The position numbers and the translations under genes are program-made. DNA of 64,000 bases from an uncultured Allosphingosinicella sp. (lineage in GTDB: Bacteria; Pseudomonadota; Alphaproteobacteria; Sphingomonadales; Sphingomonadaceae). This document shows positions 9,347 through 17,747 of this stretch, in pieces. The stretch's first letter is position 1. Every line of letters begins with the position of its first letter. The stretch spans positions 1-64,000 of the forward strand of contig CAKTCN010000002.1 in assembly GCA_934539295.1 (NCBI GenBank). Direction: 5' to 3'. The notes beneath the pieces are model-generated. The model made no database searches. It saw only the letters and a program-made list of their open reading frames with translations, and was not told the origin of the DNA.

Positions 9347-9772
9347 ATGCGTCATCGCGTCGGCGGCCGTAAGCTGCAGCGTACCTCCAGCCATCGCGCG
9401 GCCCTGTTCCGCAACATGGCGGCCGCTCTCATCAAGCATGAGCAGATCACCACCACCGTCGCCAAGGCGAAGGAACTGCGCCCCTACGTCGAGAAGCTGA
9501 TCACGCTGGCGAAGAAGGGTGGTCTTTCCAACCGCCGCCTCGCCCATGCGCGCCTGCTCGACGATGCGCAGCTGGTGAAGCTGTTCGACACGCTGGCGAC
9601 CCGTTATGCGGACCGCAACGGCGGCTACACCCGCATCATCAAGGCCGGGATCCGCGCTTCGGACGCTGCCCCGATCGCCATCATCGAATTCGTCGACCGC
9701 GACACCTCGGCCAAGGGCCAGGATTCGGGTCCGGTAATGACCGACGAGGACAGCTTCGACGAAGCCGCTTGA
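9347..9772 (+). CDS. rplQ: 50S ribosomal protein L17
   Basis: Ribosomal protein bL17 of the large subunit; 141 residues. It begins [20 protein letters not shown], the invariant family start, and has the usual [19 protein letters not shown] segment; the C-terminal acidic extension is common in alphaproteobacteria. In most relatives this gene closes the rpsM-rpsK-rpoA-rplQ operon. Here it stands alone with its own leader and a strong terminator downstream, and no rpoA lies within the 9 kb upstream. Confidence 0.97.
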   Translation: MRHRVGGRKLQRTSSHRAALFRNMAAALIKHEQITTTVAKAKELRPYVEKLITLAKKGGLSNRRLAHARLLDDAQLVKLFDTLATRYADRNGGYTRIIKAGIRASDAAPIAIIEFVDRDTSAKGQDSGPVMTDEDSFDEAA

Positions 9773-9796
9773 GCTTTCGGCACTCTGATCACGAGA

Positions 9797-9830
9797 GGGG
9801 CTCCCGGCGACGGGGGCCCCTTTTTCGTTT
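9797..9830 (+). terminator. Intrinsic terminator after rplQ
   Basis: A 9-bp GC stem (arms 9797-9805 and 9812-9820, one T.G wobble, six-base loop) is followed by TTTTTCGTTT. It lies 25 bases after the rplQ stop codon and is a textbook rho-independent terminator, separating rplQ from the downstream DUF2946 operon. Confidence 0.9.
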
Positions 9831-9941
9831 GGAGCGGTTCACGTGTCGGCCTCCTGATCACGGGATAGGCAAAGAAAATCCTCAATCTCCATATCTTGGG
9901 TCATCAAAACGTTACGCGGGCGGAACTCCGCTCACGGCCAG

Positions 9942-9959
9942 GCTTTGCACCTGCAAGGC
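9942..9959. promoter_or_regulatory. Dyad upstream of the DUF2946 operon
   Basis: An 18-base dyad, GCTTTGCACCTGCAAGGC, lies 42 bases before the DUF2946 gene. The arms pair with one T.G mismatch and a two-base centre. The shape would suit a MerR-family or similar metal-sensor operator or a short RNA hairpin, but it matches no operator I can name with confidence. Confidence 0.25.
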
Positions 9960-10000
9960 TCGGCGTGACGCCGCGCTGGTGAGCCGGTAAGGGCGCGAAC

Positions 10001-10432
10001 ATGAAGCAGGCCAGGGGACCGATGCGCTCGGGCGCGCCGTTGATGGCGCTGCTCGCTCTCGCCTTTCTCCTGCGCATCATCGTGCCCGCTGGGTGGATGC
10101 CCGCCCATGGCGAGATCGGCTTCGTGCCGTGTCCGGTCGCGGCCCCCGCGGCCGAGCCGGAGGCCGTGGAACCTGCTCATCATGGCGACGCCCACGCCAT
10201 GCATCACGAGGCTGCGAAGCCGGCCGACCAGCCCAGCGACGATCATGGCGAGAAGAAGGGGTGCGACTTCGCGCCGCTCGGGCTCGCCTGGACTGCGCCC
10301 GCTCCGGCTGCGTTCGACCTGGCGCCGGGCTTTGCGGCGGCGCGGATCTTCGCGGCTGCGCCCCGTGCCCATGTCGGGCAGGGCCTGGCCGCTCCGCCGC
10401 CACCTTCCACCGGACCACCCGCCCAATCCTGA
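10001..10432 (+). CDS. DUF2946 family protein, CruR-like copper leader candidate
   Basis: A 143-residue protein with one N-terminal hydrophobic segment (residues 12-30), Cys44 in GFVPCP, a His-rich linker with HHGDAHAMHHE near 60-70, Cys88 in KKGCDFAPLGLAW and a proline run APPPPSTGPP at 131-140 just before the stop. This is the DUF2946 architecture. In Bordetella pertussis the DUF2946 protein CruR heads an operon with a TonB transporter and a PepSY protein. It senses copper through a CXXC motif and stalls at a C-terminal RAPP motif. Gene order is the same here, but CXXC is replaced by CDFA. It may act mainly as a regulatory upstream ORF. Confidence 0.8.
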   Translation: MKQARGPMRSGAPLMALLALAFLLRIIVPAGWMPAHGEIGFVPCPVAAPAAEPEAVEPAHHGDAHAMHHEAAKPADQPSDDHGEKKGCDFAPLGLAWTAPAPAAFDLAPGFAAARIFAAAPRAHVGQGLAAPPPPSTGPPAQS

Positions 10433-10438
10433 TCCGCT

Positions 10439-10455
10439 CGCCGCGCTTCGCGGCG
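10439..10455 (+). promoter_or_regulatory. Hairpin between DUF2946 gene and TonB receptor
   Basis: A perfect 7-bp inverted repeat (CGCCGCG and CGCGGCG around CTT) lies seven bases after the DUF2946 stop and 33 bases before the receptor ATG. It has no T-tract. In the CruR model this gap is where rho-dependent termination occurs, so the structure may take part, but it could be incidental in GC-rich DNA. Confidence 0.35.
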
Positions 10456-10488
10456 CGAACATCTTCAAGATCAGGATTTTCTCAGAAC

Positions 10489-12477
10489 ATGAACATCATC
10501 AAGGGCGCCCTTGGCGGGGCGTCGCTTTGTGTGCTGGCATCTGTCGGCACCCCCGCGCTTGCAGCGGATGCGCAAGCCATCATCGTTGTCGGCGAGCGGA
10601 TCGCGCAGACGCAGGAGGTGCCCGGCGGTGCCGACAGCGTCGCCGCCGACCAGTTCGAGGACCAACTCGCCGTCTCGCTGCGCGACACGCTCGCTTTCTC
10701 GCCTGGGGTCTATGCCCAGCCGCGTTTCGGGCAGGAGGTGCGGCTGTCGATCCGCGGATCCGGGATCAGCCGCGGCTTTCACATGCGTGGCCTGACGTTG
10801 CTCCAGGACGGCATTCCCATCAACCTGGCCGACGACAATGGCGACTTCCAGGAACTTGACCCGCAGGTGTTCGACCGGATCGACGTCTATCGCGGCGCCA
10901 ATGCGCTGCGCTTCGGCGGATCGACATTGGGCGGCGCGATCAATGCGGTGACGCCTACGGGGCGCAGTCGTGCCGGCGTTGGCCTCCGCATCGACGGCGG
11001 CAGCTTCGACACCCTGCGTGGGATGCTTAGCTACGGCTATGCCGATGAGGATCGCGATGGTTGGTTCGCCGTGTCGGCCGATACGTCGGACGGCGATCGT
11101 CAGCATGCCAGACGACACTCGATCCGGCTCAACGGCAATGCCGGGTTCCGCCTGAGCGAAAGCGTCGAAACGCGCTTCTACGCCAGCCTCAACAATATCG
11201 AGCAGGAACTGCCCGGGGCGCTGACGCTCACCAACGTGCTCGATGCGCCGGAAACGGGCAATTTCGCCAACGATCAGAAGCGCGACATCGACTCGATCCG
11301 CCTGCAGAACCGCACGAGCGTCCGCCTGGGCGACGCCAGCCTCGACGTTGGCGCCTTCTATAACAAGAAGGAGCTGTTCCATCCGATCTACCAGGTCATC
11401 GACCAGAATTCGCACGATTGGGGCCTGTTCGGCCGCCTAGACTGGGCAGCCGGGCCGGTGGAACTCACGCTCGGCACGACCGCGCGCTTCGGCGAGGTGG
11501 ATTCGCGCCGGTACCTGAACGTCAATGGCCGCAAGGGGACGCAGACCTTCGGAGCTGACCTCAGCGCCCGTACGGTCAACGTCTATGGCGAAGCCCGCTA
11601 TCGGGTCGCCGGCGGCCTGTCGCTGGTGGCCGGCGCAGTTTATTCGGACGGCAGGCGCGAGCAGGTGCCCGACTTCGCGACCATGCCGGCGACTGTCGAG
11701 GACGAAGCGCATTTCTCGGAATTCTCGCCCAAGTTTGGCTTGCTCTACGAGGCGCGGCCCAATGTTCAATTCTATGCCAATTACAGCCGGTCGCACGAGC
11801 TTCCCGGCTTCGGCGAACTGGTGCAGGCGCCGTTCCCGCCTGCAGTCGCGACCGGCTTCGTCCCCGTCGATGCCCAGCGCGCCTGGACGTTCGAGATCGG
11901 CACGCGCGGAAGCCTCGGCATCGCCGCCTGGGACGTCTCGCTTTACCGCGCCGATATCGATGGCGAGATGCTGCAATTCGCGCCCGGCAACGACGCCACC
12001 GCGCCGGCCGCGACCTTCAACGCCGACGAGACGCGGCACCAAGGGGTAGAGGCGGGACTGGACCTTGCCCTCGCGACGTGGGCGACGTTGCGGCAGGTCT
12101 ATCAATATAATGACTTCCGCTTCGTCGATGACGCCGAATATGGCGACAATCGCCTGCCCGTCGTCCCGAAGCACCTCTACCGCGCGCAACTCCGTCTCGG
12201 CACCGAGCGGTTCAGCATCGCACCGACCATCGAGTGGCTGCCGCAGGGCGCCTATGTCGACTACGTCAACAGCTTCCGCCCGGACGGCTATGCCCTGGTC
12301 GGCGTGCAAGCCGAGGCGGAGGTGCGTCGGGGCGTGACCCTGTTCGTGGATGCGCGCAACCTCACCGGCAAGGAGGCGGTCGGCGACATCAGCGCAGTCG
12401 TCAGCAACACCGGCACCGCCATCTACTATCCGGTCGAACGCCGCGCCGTTTACGGCGGCGTCCGGGCGCGGTTCTGA
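10489..12477 (+). CDS. TonB-dependent receptor (probable copper-type substrate)
   Basis: A 662-residue outer-membrane receptor. A signal peptide (MNIIKGALGGASLCVLASVG to LAADA) is followed by a TonB-box-like QAIIVVGERI, a plug with RIDVYRGANALRFGGSTLGGAIN, and a beta-barrel ending in RRAVYGGVRARF, whose terminal Phe is typical. The frame is open far upstream, but signal peptide position fixes this ATG. It sits 56 bases after the DUF2946 gene and 11 before the PepSY gene. By analogy with the CruR-BfrG-PepSY operon it may import a copper-bound compound; iron chelates are the alternative. Confidence 0.9.
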   Translation: MNIIKGALGGASLCVLASVGTPALAADAQAIIVVGERIAQTQEVPGGADSVAADQFEDQLAVSLRDTLAFSPGVYAQPRFGQEVRLSIRGSGISRGFHMRGLTLLQDGIPINLADDNGDFQELDPQVFDRIDVYRGANALRFGGSTLGGAINAVTPTGRSRAGVGLRIDGGSFDTLRGMLSYGYADEDRDGWFAVSADTSDGDRQHARRHSIRLNGNAGFRLSESVETRFYASLNNIEQELPGALTLTNVLDAPETGNFANDQKRDIDSIRLQNRTSVRLGDASLDVGAFYNKKELFHPIYQVIDQNSHDWGLFGRLDWAAGPVELTLGTTARFGEVDSRRYLNVNGRKGTQTFGADLSARTVNVYGEARYRVAGGLSLVAGAVYSDGRREQVPDFATMPATVEDEAHFSEFSPKFGLLYEARPNVQFYANYSRSHELPGFGELVQAPFPPAVATGFVPVDAQRAWTFEIGTRGSLGIAAWDVSLYRADIDGEMLQFAPGNDATAPAATFNADETRHQGVEAGLDLALATWATLRQVYQYNDFRFVDDAEYGDNRLPVVPKHLYRAQLRLGTERFSIAPTIEWLPQGAYVDYVNSFRPDGYALVGVQAEAEVRRGVTLFVDARNLTGKEAVGDISAVVSNTGTAIYYPVERRAVYGGVRARF

Positions 12478-12488
12478 GGAGGGGAAGC

Positions 12489-13775
12489 ATGGACCGGACC
12501 TCCCTCTACCGCATTGCGTGGCGCTGGCACTTCTATGCCGGGCTCATCATCCTCCCCGTCCTGTGCTGGATGGCGATCACGGGCGGGCTGTATCTCTACA
12601 AGCCGGAGATCGAGCGTGCGCTGCACCCTACCTGGTGGGAGGTGCGCCTCACGGATCCGCCGATGCCGGTCGCGCCGATGGTGGAGGCTGTCGAGCATCA
12701 GCTCCAGACCGAGGTGACACAGGTCGCCCGGCCTGCCGATGATGCGACCAGCTGGCGCATGGCCTTCACCGACTCGAGCGGCGCGAAGCGGACGGCCTAT
12801 GTCAAACCGGACACGGGGCAGGTGCTCGGCACCACCCGCGCCGGCGGCGACATGGAGTGGGTGAAGGAATTGCACAGCCTCACCGTCGCCGGGCCGGTCG
12901 GCAACGTGCTGGTCGAGATCGTGGCAGGCTGGGCGATCGTGCTGGTGCTGACCGGTTTCTACCTGTGGTGGCCGCGCGGCGGCGAGAAGGCGCTTTCAAT
13001 CGCCGGGCGGGTGTCAGGGCGGCGCTTCTGGCGCAACTTCCACGCCTCGGCCGGTGCGATCGTAGGTGCGGTGATCCTGTTCCTGGCGGTCACCGGCATG
13101 CCTTGGTCGATCTTCTGGGGCAGCCGCTTCCACGCCTTCGTCGCCGAGCAGGGGATCGGCCGCCCCAAGGCGCCGGGCGCATCCGGCGGCGGTCACCATG
13201 GCGGCGGCGACGACGCGCACCTGCCCTGGTCGATGCGCGGCATGGCCATGCCGCATGGCTCAGGGCATGGCGACATCGGCCCGGACCGCGCCATCGCCAC
13301 TGCCGCTACGCAGGGGCTCGGCGCCCCTTGGCTGCTCGACATGCCTAAGGCGCCCGGCAAGCCCTACCGGGTTGCCGCCGATGCAGTGAGCGTCGACAAG
13401 ATCCGCCTCATCCACGTCGATGCGGGCACCGGCGAAATCCTGCAGGATGTGGACCGCGGTGACTTCGGCATCGGGGCCAAGGCGTTCGACTGGGGCATCT
13501 ACACCCATATGGGCCAGCAATATGGCGAGCCGAACCGCCTCGTCATGCTGGCGGGCTGCATCGGCGTGCTGCTGCTCGCGATCAGCGCACCGGTCATGTG
13601 GTGGAAGCGGCGCAAGGGCGGGCGGCTGACCGCTCCGCCGCGCGCGGGTGATCGGAGGAAGGGCAGGGGACTCGCCGCGATCATGCTGGCGATCGGCGCC
13701 ATCTTCCCGCTCACCGGCGCGACGATGGTGGTGGCGCTACTGGGCGAATGGGGCTGGCGGCGCCTTAAACAGTGA
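12489..13775 (+). CDS. PepSY-associated TM domain protein
   Basis: A 428-residue inner-membrane protein of the PepSY_TM family. The N-terminal helix WHFYAGLIILPVLCWMAITG, central helices near residues 140-155 and 195-215, and two C-terminal helices frame periplasmic PepSY regions. A His/Met-rich loop around residues 235-258 (GGGHHGGGDDAH, MAMPHGSGHGD) suggests metal binding. Family members are often coupled to TonB receptors and may reduce or release the imported metal. It follows the receptor with a GAGGAGGGG ribosome site, so it is surely cotranscribed. A downstream start can be excluded by the conserved first helix. Confidence 0.9.
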   Translation: MDRTSLYRIAWRWHFYAGLIILPVLCWMAITGGLYLYKPEIERALHPTWWEVRLTDPPMPVAPMVEAVEHQLQTEVTQVARPADDATSWRMAFTDSSGAKRTAYVKPDTGQVLGTTRAGGDMEWVKELHSLTVAGPVGNVLVEIVAGWAIVLVLTGFYLWWPRGGEKALSIAGRVSGRRFWRNFHASAGAIVGAVILFLAVTGMPWSIFWGSRFHAFVAEQGIGRPKAPGASGGGHHGGGDDAHLPWSMRGMAMPHGSGHGDIGPDRAIATAATQGLGAPWLLDMPKAPGKPYRVAADAVSVDKIRLIHVDAGTGEILQDVDRGDFGIGAKAFDWGIYTHMGQQYGEPNRLVMLAGCIGVLLLAISAPVMWWKRRKGGRLTAPPRAGDRRKGRGLAAIMLAIGAIFPLTGATMVVALLGEWGWRRLKQ

Positions 13776-13782
13776 ACCTCCG

Positions 13783-13869
13783 CCGTCACCCTCGTGAAAG
13801 CGGAGGTCTAGCTTCTTGTTCGCACCGCCCCTCAAGGAAGCTGGATTCACGCTTTCGCAGGAATGACGG
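13783..13869. repeat. Palindromic dispersed repeat (two 33-bp arms)
   Basis: Arms 13783-13815 and 13837-13869 are imperfect inverted copies (CCGTCA...GTGAAAGCG and CGCTTTCGCAGGAATGACGG), separated by 21 bases. The right arm resembles the GTCATTCCTGCGAAAGC repeat that is widespread in alphaproteobacteria. It fills most of the gap between the PepSY gene and the peptidase gene and would fold into a long hairpin in RNA. Confidence 0.7.
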
Positions 13870-13958
13870 GTAAGTGGCGATGTGGAGGCTTGGCATTCAT
13901 CTCACAGCGGGTAACAAGTTGCACAACGCCACTTCTTATCTGCGGAGTCTCCCACCAC

Positions 13959-16109
13959 ATGCGCCCTTCACGGCTTCTCCTCGCCGCACTCCTCGTCTCA
14001 ACCTCTGCTCCGGTCCTTGCCATGCAACATGAACAGCACGCCGCCACCGCGAAGGGGCCGCTCACTTATCCCGTCACTCAAAAGCAGGACCTGGTGGAGG
14101 AGCAGTTCGGCGTGAAGGTCGCCGATCCCTATCGCTGGCTCGAGGCCGACGTGCGCGAGGATGCGAAGGTGCGCGAATGGGTGACGGCGCAGAACCAGGT
14201 CACCGACGCCTATCTTGCCGGCCTGCCAGGCCGCGAGGCGTTCGCCGCGCGGATGAAGCAGCTCTATGACTACGAACGCTTCGGCCTGCCGGTGAAGAAG
14301 GGCGGCCGCTACTTTCACACGCGCAATGACGGCCTCCAGAACCAGTCGCCGCTCTACGTGCGCGACCGGCTGGACGGCGAGGCGCGGCTGCTGATCGATC
14401 CCAACACGTGGGCGGCCGACGGCGCGACGGCTTTGTCCGGCTGGGTGCCTTCGGAGGACGGCTCCAAGCTCGCCTTCATGGTGCAGGATGGCGGCACCGA
14501 CTGGATGATCATCAAGGTGCTCGACGTCGCCACGGCGACGGAGACGACCGACAAGATCGAGTGGGTCAAGTTCTCCGGCCTCAGCTGGGCGAAGGACGGA
14601 TCAGGTTTCTATTACTCCCGCTTCGCCGCTCCCGATGCGGCACAGAAGTTCCAGGCGACCAACGAGAACCAGAAGGTCTATTTCCACCGCCTCGGCACCG
14701 CGCAGAGCGAGGACCGGCTGGTCTACGAGACGCCTTCGAATCCCAAATACGGGCATGGCGCGACCGTCAGCGACGATGGCAAGTGGCTGGTCATCACCAC
14801 CAGCCAGGGCACGGATGATCGCTACGAAGTGACGCTGATCGACCTCGCCAAGCCGGGCGCGGCTCCGCGCAAGCTGATCGCGGGACTTGAGAACAACTGG
14901 TCCTACGTGGGCAATGAGGGCACCAAGTTCTTCTTCGCCACCAACAAGGACGCGCCGCGGCTCAAGCTCGTGACGCTGGATGTCGCCCAGGCCAATCCGC
15001 AGGCGGTCGAGATCATCCCCGAGGACAAGGCTGTGCTGGACGGCGTGTCGATCGTCGGGGGCACCCTCGTCGCCTCCTACATGGTCGATGCGCAGACCGA
15101 GGTGCGCCGCTATGCGCTCGACGGCAAGCCGCTCGGCAAGGTGACGCTGCCCGGCATCGGCACGGCTGGCGGCTTCGGCGGGACAAGCGACGATCCCGAG
15201 ACCTTCTTCTCCTTCACCAGCTTCACCACGCCGTCCACCATTTTCCGCTACGACGTGAAGAGCGGGCAGGCGACGCCTTGGGCAACGCCGCAGGTGCCGT
15301 TCGATCCGGCGGCGTTCGAGGTGACCCAGGACTTCTACCAGTCGAAGGACGGCACGCGCGTGCCGATCTTCGTGGTGCGCAAGAAGGGCATGACCGGGCC
15401 GGCACCGACCATCCTCTACGGTTATGGCGGGTTCAACGTCTCGCTGACGCCCAGCTACTCGCCGACGCGCCTCGCCTGGCTGGAACAGGGCGGTGCCTAC
15501 GCGCTCGCCAACATCCGCGGCGGCGGCGAATATGGCAAGGCGTGGCACGATGGCGGCCGTCTCGCCAACAAGCAGAATGTGTTCGACGACTTCATCGCCG
15601 CGGGCGAGTATCTGGTCGCCAAGGGCGTCACGTCCAAGGACAAGCTGGCCATTCAGGGCGGCTCCAATGGCGGTCTGCTGGTCGGCGCGGTCGTCAACCA
15701 GCGGCCCGACCTGTTCGCCGCGGCGCTGCCGGCGGTGGGCGTCATGGACATGCTGCGCTTCGACCGCTGGACGGCCGGGCGCTACTGGGTCGACGATTAC
15801 GGCTACCCATCCAAGGAGGCGGACTTCAAGACGCTTTATGCCTATTCGCCCTATCACAACATTGCGAGCGGCAAGGATTATCCGGCGATCATGGTGACCA
15901 CCGCCGACACCGACGACCGCGTGGTGCCGGGGCATAGCTTCAAATATGCCGCCGCGCTTCAGGCGGCGGACATCGGCAGCAAGCCGCATTTGATCCGCAT
16001 CGAGACTCGCGCCGGTCACGGATCGGGCAAGCCGACCGACAAGATCATCGAGGAATATGCCGACATGTGGGCGTTCGTCGCGGCGAACACCGGCATGCAG
16101 GTCAAGTAA
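13959..16109 (+). CDS. Prolyl oligopeptidase family serine peptidase (S9A)
   Basis: A 716-residue exported peptidase. A signal peptide ends near LAMQ. An N-terminal segment (YPVTQKQDLVEEQFGVKVAD, PYRWLE) and a seven-bladed propeller (about residues 95-440) precede the alpha/beta-hydrolase domain. The nucleophile is in GGSNGGLL, Asp in TADTDDRVVPGHS and His in RAGHGSGKPT, the standard S9A triad order. Such enzymes cleave after proline in short peptides, here probably in the periplasm. The chosen ATG gives the signal peptide; the frame stays open upstream. It appears monocistronic. Confidence 0.95.
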   Translation: MRPSRLLLAALLVSTSAPVLAMQHEQHAATAKGPLTYPVTQKQDLVEEQFGVKVADPYRWLEADVREDAKVREWVTAQNQVTDAYLAGLPGREAFAARMKQLYDYERFGLPVKKGGRYFHTRNDGLQNQSPLYVRDRLDGEARLLIDPNTWAADGATALSGWVPSEDGSKLAFMVQDGGTDWMIIKVLDVATATETTDKIEWVKFSGLSWAKDGSGFYYSRFAAPDAAQKFQATNENQKVYFHRLGTAQSEDRLVYETPSNPKYGHGATVSDDGKWLVITTSQGTDDRYEVTLIDLAKPGAAPRKLIAGLENNWSYVGNEGTKFFFATNKDAPRLKLVTLDVAQANPQAVEIIPEDKAVLDGVSIVGGTLVASYMVDAQTEVRRYALDGKPLGKVTLPGIGTAGGFGGTSDDPETFFSFTSFTTPSTIFRYDVKSGQATPWATPQVPFDPAAFEVTQDFYQSKDGTRVPIFVVRKKGMTGPAPTILYGYGGFNVSLTPSYSPTRLAWLEQGGAYALANIRGGGEYGKAWHDGGRLANKQNVFDDFIAAGEYLVAKGVTSKDKLAIQGGSNGGLLVGAVVNQRPDLFAAALPAVGVMDMLRFDRWTAGRYWVDDYGYPSKEADFKTLYAYSPYHNIASGKDYPAIMVTTADTDDRVVPGHSFKYAAALQAADIGSKPHLIRIETRAGHGSGKPTDKIIEEYADMWAFVAANTGMQVK

Positions 16110-16178
16110 GAGCAGGCAGGTGAAGCGTTTCGTTCCGTCTCATTGTGCATTGCAGCATGACGGACAAGCGCCCATCAC

Positions 16179-17243
16179 ATGGGCATGCGCTTCCCGAATC
16201 TTCTGAATGGTCATGGCTCGGCAGGCGGTCACGCCATGCCGAGCCGCCTGACCCAGCTCCGAACCGGCAGCTGGGACAATCCCGGCAAGCTCAAGGGCCT
16301 ATGCTACGTCCCCAGGGACTTGCCGCCCGGCGCACCGCTCGTCGTCGTCCTGCACGGCTGTACGCAGAACGCGGACGCTTACGATCGAGGATCGGGCTGG
16401 TCGTATCTCGCGGAACGGCACGGCTTCGCGCTCCTCTACCCGGAGCAGAGCCGAGAGAATAACGCCAACCTATGCTTCAACTGGTTCCTCTCCCGCCATG
16501 TCCAGCGTGGCCGCGGCGAGGTCGCCTCGATCCATGCGATGACGCAGGCGATGGTGGCCGATCACCGGCTGGATCCCGCTCGGCTGTTCGTCACCGGCCT
16601 GTCCGCAGGCGGTGCGATGGCGTCGGCCCTGCTCGCCTCCTATCCCGACGTCTATGCGGGCGGCGCGATCATCGCCGGGCTGCCTTACGGCTGCGCGCGC
16701 GACGTGCGGCAGGCGCTGGACCTGATGGGCGGCCGTATCCAGCCAGCGCCCGAGACGCTGGCCGCCAAGCTGCGTGGCGCATCGCAGCACCAGGGCCCTT
16801 GGCCGCGGATCTCGGTCTGGCATGGCAGTGCCGACGCGACCGTGGTGCCGTCCAATGCCGATGCGATCGTCCGTCAATGGATCTCCGTTCACGCCCCGCC
16901 GCCGGAACCGTCCGGCACCGAGAATGTCGGCGGCCACGATCGCATGACCTGGGCGCATCCGAATGGCCCGGTGCTCATCGAAAAGTATCTGATCTCCGGC
17001 CTCGGTCACGGAACGCCGCTTATGCCGGGCACCGGAAAAGGGCGGTCCGGCGAGGCAGGTCCGCATATGCTCGACGCCGGGATCAGCTCGACCGACCGGA
17101 TCGCGGCCTTCTTCGGCATCGCGCCCGAGACTGACCAAGTCGCCGAACCGCTGCGGCCTGCCGAACCCGCGCTGAAGCAACCGGTGTCGGGCGTGCACAA
17201 GGTGATCGAGGATGCGCTGCGCTCGGCGGGGCTGATGCGATGA
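16179..17243 (+). CDS. PHB depolymerase family esterase
   Basis: A 354-residue alpha/beta hydrolase of the PHB-depolymerase-like esterase group. Features are VVVLHGCTQNADAYDRGSGW (oxyanion region, residues about 54-73), lipase box GLSAGG, Asp in WHGSADATV and His in GLGHGTPL. Characterised relatives include feruloyl and acetylxylan esterases as well as short-chain PHB depolymerases. No convincing signal peptide is visible. The start is uncertain: ATGs lie at 16179, 16185 and further in at MPSRLTQL. The stop overlaps the DUF423 gene start. Confidence 0.85.
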   Translation: MGMRFPNLLNGHGSAGGHAMPSRLTQLRTGSWDNPGKLKGLCYVPRDLPPGAPLVVVLHGCTQNADAYDRGSGWSYLAERHGFALLYPEQSRENNANLCFNWFLSRHVQRGRGEVASIHAMTQAMVADHRLDPARLFVTGLSAGGAMASALLASYPDVYAGGAIIAGLPYGCARDVRQALDLMGGRIQPAPETLAAKLRGASQHQGPWPRISVWHGSADATVVPSNADAIVRQWISVHAPPPEPSGTENVGGHDRMTWAHPNGPVLIEKYLISGLGHGTPLMPGTGKGRSGEAGPHMLDAGISSTDRIAAFFGIAPETDQVAEPLRPAEPALKQPVSGVHKVIEDALRSAGLMR

Positions 17244-17605
17244 ACGACCGGCTCCTTCTCGGCTTCGGAGCGGTGCTCGCGACGCTCGGCATCACCTTTG
17301 GCGCATTCGGCGCGCATGCGCTCAAGGCCGCGCTGTCGTCGCAGGCGCTGGGCTGGTGGCAGACCGGCGTGCAGTACCAGATGTGGAACGCAGTTGGCCT
17401 GGTTGCGCTCTCCGCCTTGCCGCTGCGTCTGCGCGCCGCCGGGCTGCTGATAGCCGGGGGCAGTGTGGTATTCGCCGGATCGCTCTACCTGATGGCGTTG
17501 GCGGACATGCGCTGGTTGGGGGCTGTCACTCCACTCGGGGGCCTGCTGATGATCGCCGGATGGCTGCTCGTCACGTGGCACGGAGTTCGTTCGTCTCGAG
17601 CATAG
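17240..17605 (+). CDS. DUF423 family membrane protein
   Basis: A 121-residue inner-membrane protein with four hydrophobic segments. It has the family signature GAFGAHALKA near residue 22, WQTGVQYQMWN and a closing GGLLMIAGWLLVTW helix. The function of DUF423 (YgdD) proteins is unknown. It overlaps the esterase gene by four bases (ATGA), so translation is coupled. Its last codons (RSSRA) fall in GTCTCGAGCATAGTCGAG, a half-site like dispersed sphingomonad repeats. Confidence 0.9.
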   Translation: MNDRLLLGFGAVLATLGITFGAFGAHALKAALSSQALGWWQTGVQYQMWNAVGLVALSALPLRLRAAGLLIAGGSVVFAGSLYLMALADMRWLGAVTPLGGLLMIAGWLLVTWHGVRSSRA

Positions 17606-17747
17606 TCGAGGGGCGAGCGAGGTTGATAAGGCTTAGTGAGGGATCGGCTCCTTCGTTGGAGAGGAACGGGGCTGTTTTGACGGGGCGAGGTGGACACAAT
17701 CCACTCCCTCTCCTAAGCCGCGCACACACCCAGAAGCGCGAGCCCAC
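17606..17747 (+). promoter_or_regulatory. guaA upstream region
   Basis: This 142-base gap must carry the guaA promoter. I see a TTGACG hexamer near 17677 but no clear -10, a repeat-like half-site at its start (CTCGAGCATAGTCGAG), and no riboswitch motif. The ribosome site before guaA is weak. Confidence 0.25.

Noticed and set aside
9831..10000. Cobalamin or other metabolite riboswitch before the TonB receptor operon
   Set aside because: No B12-box-like or other known conserved core was found; only a short dyad is present.
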